From: Pseudogymnoascus destructans
Lineage: Eukaryota > Ascomycota > Leotiomycetes > Thelebolales > Thelebolaceae
NCBI RefSeq assembly: GCF_001641265.1
Contig: NW_020167556.1
Coordinates: 79,393-143,392, forward strand
Length of the DNA: 64,000 nucleotides
Reading direction: 5' to 3'
In this document: one piece after another, positions 60,987 through 64,000 of the stretch
Layout of the letters: every line of letters begins with the position of its first letter
How positions within the stretch are numbered: position 1 is the first letter of the stretch
Made by a program: the position numbers and the translations under genes
Notes under the pieces: generated by a model
What the model was told of the DNA's origin: nothing
Seen by the model: only the letters and a program-made list of their open reading frames with translations
Databases searched by the model: none

Positions 60987-62666
60987 TATGAGTTAATAAT
61001 ATTAAAGCTAATATATTTGACATACTTAATGATTCTTGAGGCATAAATAAAATAATAAGATTATTAAAGTTAAAATACTTATTGTTATAGTTAAATGGCT
61101 TGATAGTATTATGCTATCATATTTAAAGCTTAATTTTTTGAACTATTCCATTCTTTTTGGTTATAGTCGCATACATGTCAACATCTGAAATATAAGGATT
61201 TACTTTATATTCAGGTTTATCGAAGAAAATCTCTTTTACAATGTTTAGATAATATACTGCACTTATTACACTAGTTAATATTGCAACAAGTGTTATGAAA
61301 ACATATCCACTATCTAAAGCTGCGCTTAATACCATCTTTTTGCAAAAAATCCTATAAGAGGAGGTATACCTGCAAAAGAAAATAAAGTAATAGCTAAACT
61401 TAAAGCTAACATAGGATTTATATAAAAGAAACCTTTCATTTGACTAATTAATTGTATAGGTGAGTTATTCTTATCTAATAAAAACTATATTTTTTATTCT
61501 CATTACTATAGCAATACAATGAATATCCTATTGCTAATAACAACATGAATGCATTTAAATTACTTAAAGAGTATTGCATTAAATAAAAAATGAAAGCTTG
61601 AATTGACTCTATGCTGTTAATACTTAAAGCTAATAATATAAATCCTACATGACTTATAGTACTATAGGCAAACAATCTTTTTATTCTAAATTGTGTTAAA
61701 CCTAATACTGAACCTATTATTAATGATAGTAAAGAACTGACTAATAAGCTAGTAGTTCAGCTAAAATTATTTATAAATAAGGAATTACTAGTATAGTGCA
61801 CTAATTCTAAAAAGAATATAAATATAGATATTTTTTGCTATTATAGCAATAAATGTAGTAACTACAGTAGGCACAGCATCATAAACATCAGGTGATCAAA
61901 AATGAAAAGGTGCAGCACTTATTTTAAATAAAAATCCTACACATAATATAAGTAAAGACATATTTATATAATCAGGTTTATATCAAGATTGAGTATTATT
62001 GCTTATATCACAACCTAAATCGCTTATACTAGCAATAACATATATACCATCAAGACTAGTAGTACCAGAGTTAGCATATAAAAGGGCCGAACCTAATAAT
62101 ATAAAACAAGAAGCTAATCCACCTAATAAAAAATAAGTAAGACCTCCACTAGTTGCTTGTTCAGAATTTCTATATATAGTACTTAATAAATATAACCCAT
62201 AACTTTGTAACTCTATACTTAAAAAAATAGACACTAAATCACTTGTTGAAACTAAAAAAACAGCACCTGTTATAATAAACAATATAATTAAAGGGTATTC
62301 AATTATTTTAAATTGTTCTCCCATTTTATTTAAAATTTTAGATTTAAAGTTAATTGTATTATAAGATAATAACTTAGAAGAGTTTTTAAAAAAGACTTTT
62401 CTAGGATAAAAACTTGTTAATTGTAATATAGCAGCACTAACTAAAAAGATAAATAACTGAAATGTATGAGTTATGCTTGTAGCACTAAATAAACCCCCGT
62501 ATAAACCTATCCCCGTATCTAAGTTTGTTAAATATAAACTATCTAAAGTAAGATAACTAGATAATAATAAAATTATTATAGTTATTCTGCTATATAGAAT
62601 AGATTTGTCTCGTCTCAATGAAACGGCATTCGACATTAATAATGAAATAAGTGAAAGAATTAACAT
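60986..62666 (-). CDS. nad2: NADH dehydrogenase subunit 2, indels in this pass
   Basis: Two bases shorter overall than 28825-30507, with several gaps and insertions between about 61010 and 61840. The first 227 codons are unaffected. Confidence 0.93.
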
Positions 62667-62667
62667 G

Positions 62668-62740
62668 AGCCGGGAGAGAAATTTGAATTCTCATTATTAA
62701 TGCATGAAATTAATGTTCTAACCAATTAAACTATCCTGGC
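62668..62740 (-). tRNA. trnM: tRNA-Met (CAU), next to nad2, second pass
   Basis: Same as 30509-30581. Confidence 0.9.
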
Positions 62741-62772
62741 TGACTTATATCTTATCTTTTTTTAATTTAAAG

Positions 62773-62845
62773 GGTCAGTACCCTGACTTGAACAGGGAAC
62801 ATACTGTGCCACATACAGTCGTTCTACCGATTGAACTATACCCAC
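62773..62845 (-). tRNA. trnH: tRNA-His (GUG), second pass
   Basis: Same as 30614-30686. Confidence 0.93.
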
Positions 62846-62864
62846 CTTTATCTTTTAGGTTTTA

Positions 62865-62937
62865 TTATGCTGAAGTGATTCGAACACCCAATAATAAGCA
62901 TCAAAAACCTATGACTTGCCTATTAGTCTACAGCATA
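62865..62937 (-). tRNA. trnQ: tRNA-Gln (UUG), second pass
   Basis: Same as 30706-30778. Confidence 0.92.
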
Positions 62938-63011
62938 GATATATAAATTTGGAGTATACTTATATATCTATGCTTTATTTTACTCCAAATATATATACTA
63001 TACATAGTTTA

Positions 63012-63095
63012 TAAGGTAAACCCGACTTGAACGGGTAAGATAAGAAAATCAAATAGTCCTAAGCTATTCATGTCTACCAATTCCATCACTACCTT
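63012..63095 (-). tRNA. trnL: tRNA-Leu (UAG), second pass
   Basis: Same as 30853-30936. Confidence 0.93.
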
Positions 63096-63126
63096 TGTTA
63101 ATTTAAATACACCTATATAGGAAATA

Positions 63127-63199
63127 TGCTCGAGATAAGAGTTGAACTTACAACCTAGATCGCTTCAAGACCTCGCCCTACCAATTGAGCTTCTCGAGC
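63127..63199 (-). tRNA. trnF: tRNA-Phe (GAA), second pass
   Basis: Same as 30968-31040. Confidence 0.93.
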
Positions 63200-63218
63200 T
63201 AAAATTTAGATTTAATTA

Positions 63219-63290
63219 TGGAGACATCAGGATTCGAACCTGAGATAACGACTTGCAAAGTCGCAGTTTTACCAATTAAACTATGTCCCC
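63219..63290 (-). tRNA. trnA: tRNA-Ala (UGC), second pass
   Basis: Same as 31060-31131. Confidence 0.93.
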
Positions 63291-63373
63291 TATATAGATA
63301 GTTTAAAATATAAACCTCTAAATATATTATATATAAATATTATATAAACCAAATAATATATTTAGTTAAATAC

Positions 63374-63456
63374 TATCCGAAAAACGACTTGAACGTTCAC
63401 GATATTATATCAGTAAAGCTTAAGTTTACCCTGTCTACCAATTCCAGCACTCGGAC
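63374..63456 (-). tRNA. trnL: tRNA-Leu (UAA), second pass
   Basis: Same as 31215-31297. Confidence 0.93.
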
Positions 63457-63466
63457 TATATAATAT

Positions 63467-63539
63467 TAAGGCCAAAGTGACTTGAACACTCATCTAAACC
63501 GTCATGAGCAGCTTGCTTTACCAATTAAGCTATAACCTT
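63467..63539 (-). tRNA. trnM: tRNA-Met (CAU), cluster copy, second pass
   Basis: Same as 31308-31380. Confidence 0.9.
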
Positions 63540-63667
63540 TAAATACCGGTCTAAACCATATATACCATGTATACATCTACTAATATATATATATCTTATG
63601 CACTATAACATTTATAATATAAGATTGTAACATTTGCATAATATTAAATAAAAATGATATTATTCAT

Positions 63668-63740
63668 TGACCTTAGAGGGACTCGAACCCTCGAATATGA
63701 CAGTGAAAGTATCAAGTCTTAACCCCTCGACTATAAGGCC
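63668..63740 (-). tRNA. trnE: tRNA-Glu (UUC), second pass
   Basis: Same as 31509-31581. Confidence 0.93.
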
Positions 63741-63871
63741 TTTTATGACTTAAATAATCAATTTAATACATAAAAACCGAAAGTATATACATTTTATACT
63801 CATTACCTATTATCGGTATAAGGTATATATGTTAATAGAAATACTAAAAAAACTTTTTTTTTGTTAAACCA

Positions 63872-63942
63872 AGCCCAGTGCAAGTATCGCACTTGCTTCA
63901 GCTGGTTACAAAACAGCTACATTACTTTTATGCTAACCAGGC
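63872..63942 (-). tRNA. trnT: tRNA-Thr (UGU), second pass
   Basis: Same as 31713-31783. The window ends shortly after, where rnl would begin again. Confidence 0.9.
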
Positions 63943-64000
63943 TTATTAATTGGCCTTATAAAAATTTTAGGATTTTTTTTTTATATCTTAAAAAAAAAAA

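Noticed and set aside
59021..61675. nad4, nad3 and nad2 pseudogenes
   Set aside because: Intact versions exist one lap earlier; damage is homopolymer gaps near the window end.

Overview
The window is fungal mitochondrial DNA. It reads about twice around one circular genome of roughly 32.18 kb: position 1 recurs at 32149, and every gene recurs 32,148 to 32,181 bases later. Proteins read correctly only with TGA as tryptophan (genetic code 4). All identified genes lie on the minus strand. The content points to a filamentous ascomycete (Pezizomycotina): seven nad genes, cob, cox1-3, atp6, atp8, rnl, rns, rps3 inside an rnl group I intron, and tRNA blocks K-G-D-S-W-I-S-P before rnl and T-E-(..)-M-L-A-F-L-Q-H-M after it. 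A decayed atp9 is present. Loss of mitochondrial atp9 is known in several ascomycete groups, including lichen-forming fungi, but that is only a hint about identity.

Layout, read 5'->3' on the minus strand and using the second unit for orientation: rnl (31.9-37.0 kb, one intron with rps3), preceded by the KGDSWISP tRNA block; cox3; two trnV copies and a broken unknown ORF; nad6 between two direct repeats that each carry a trnR-like gene; trnN, trnM, trnY; rns; a 690-base AT-rich spacer; atp6; trnR(ucu); nad1; an atp9 relic; trnC; cob; two odd tRNA-like elements; nad5 and nad4L overlapping by one base; atp8; orf120 inside a 149-bp direct repeat; a 582-codon unknown ORF; cox1 with one group I intron coding a GIY-YIG endonuclease; a second trnG; cox2; a 394-codon low-complexity ORF; nad4; nad3 and nad2 overlapping by one base; then the tRNA block that returns to rnl. 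Transcription order is the reverse of the forward coordinates.

The two passes are not equally accurate. The first pass has many one-base gaps from 1 to about 24 kb (rps3, nad6, cob, nad5, cox1, the GIY-YIG ORF). The second pass has them from about 57 kb onward (cox2, orf394, nad4, nad3, nad2). Most fall in homopolymers. This fits a linear contig of a circular molecule with poorly polished ends, so each conserved gene is intact in at least one pass. The core genes encode respiratory complexes I, III, IV and ATP synthase plus their translation RNAs. The accessory material (orf582, orf394, orf120, orf90, duplicated and drifting tRNAs, the atp9 relic) is where unexplained biology is most likely.
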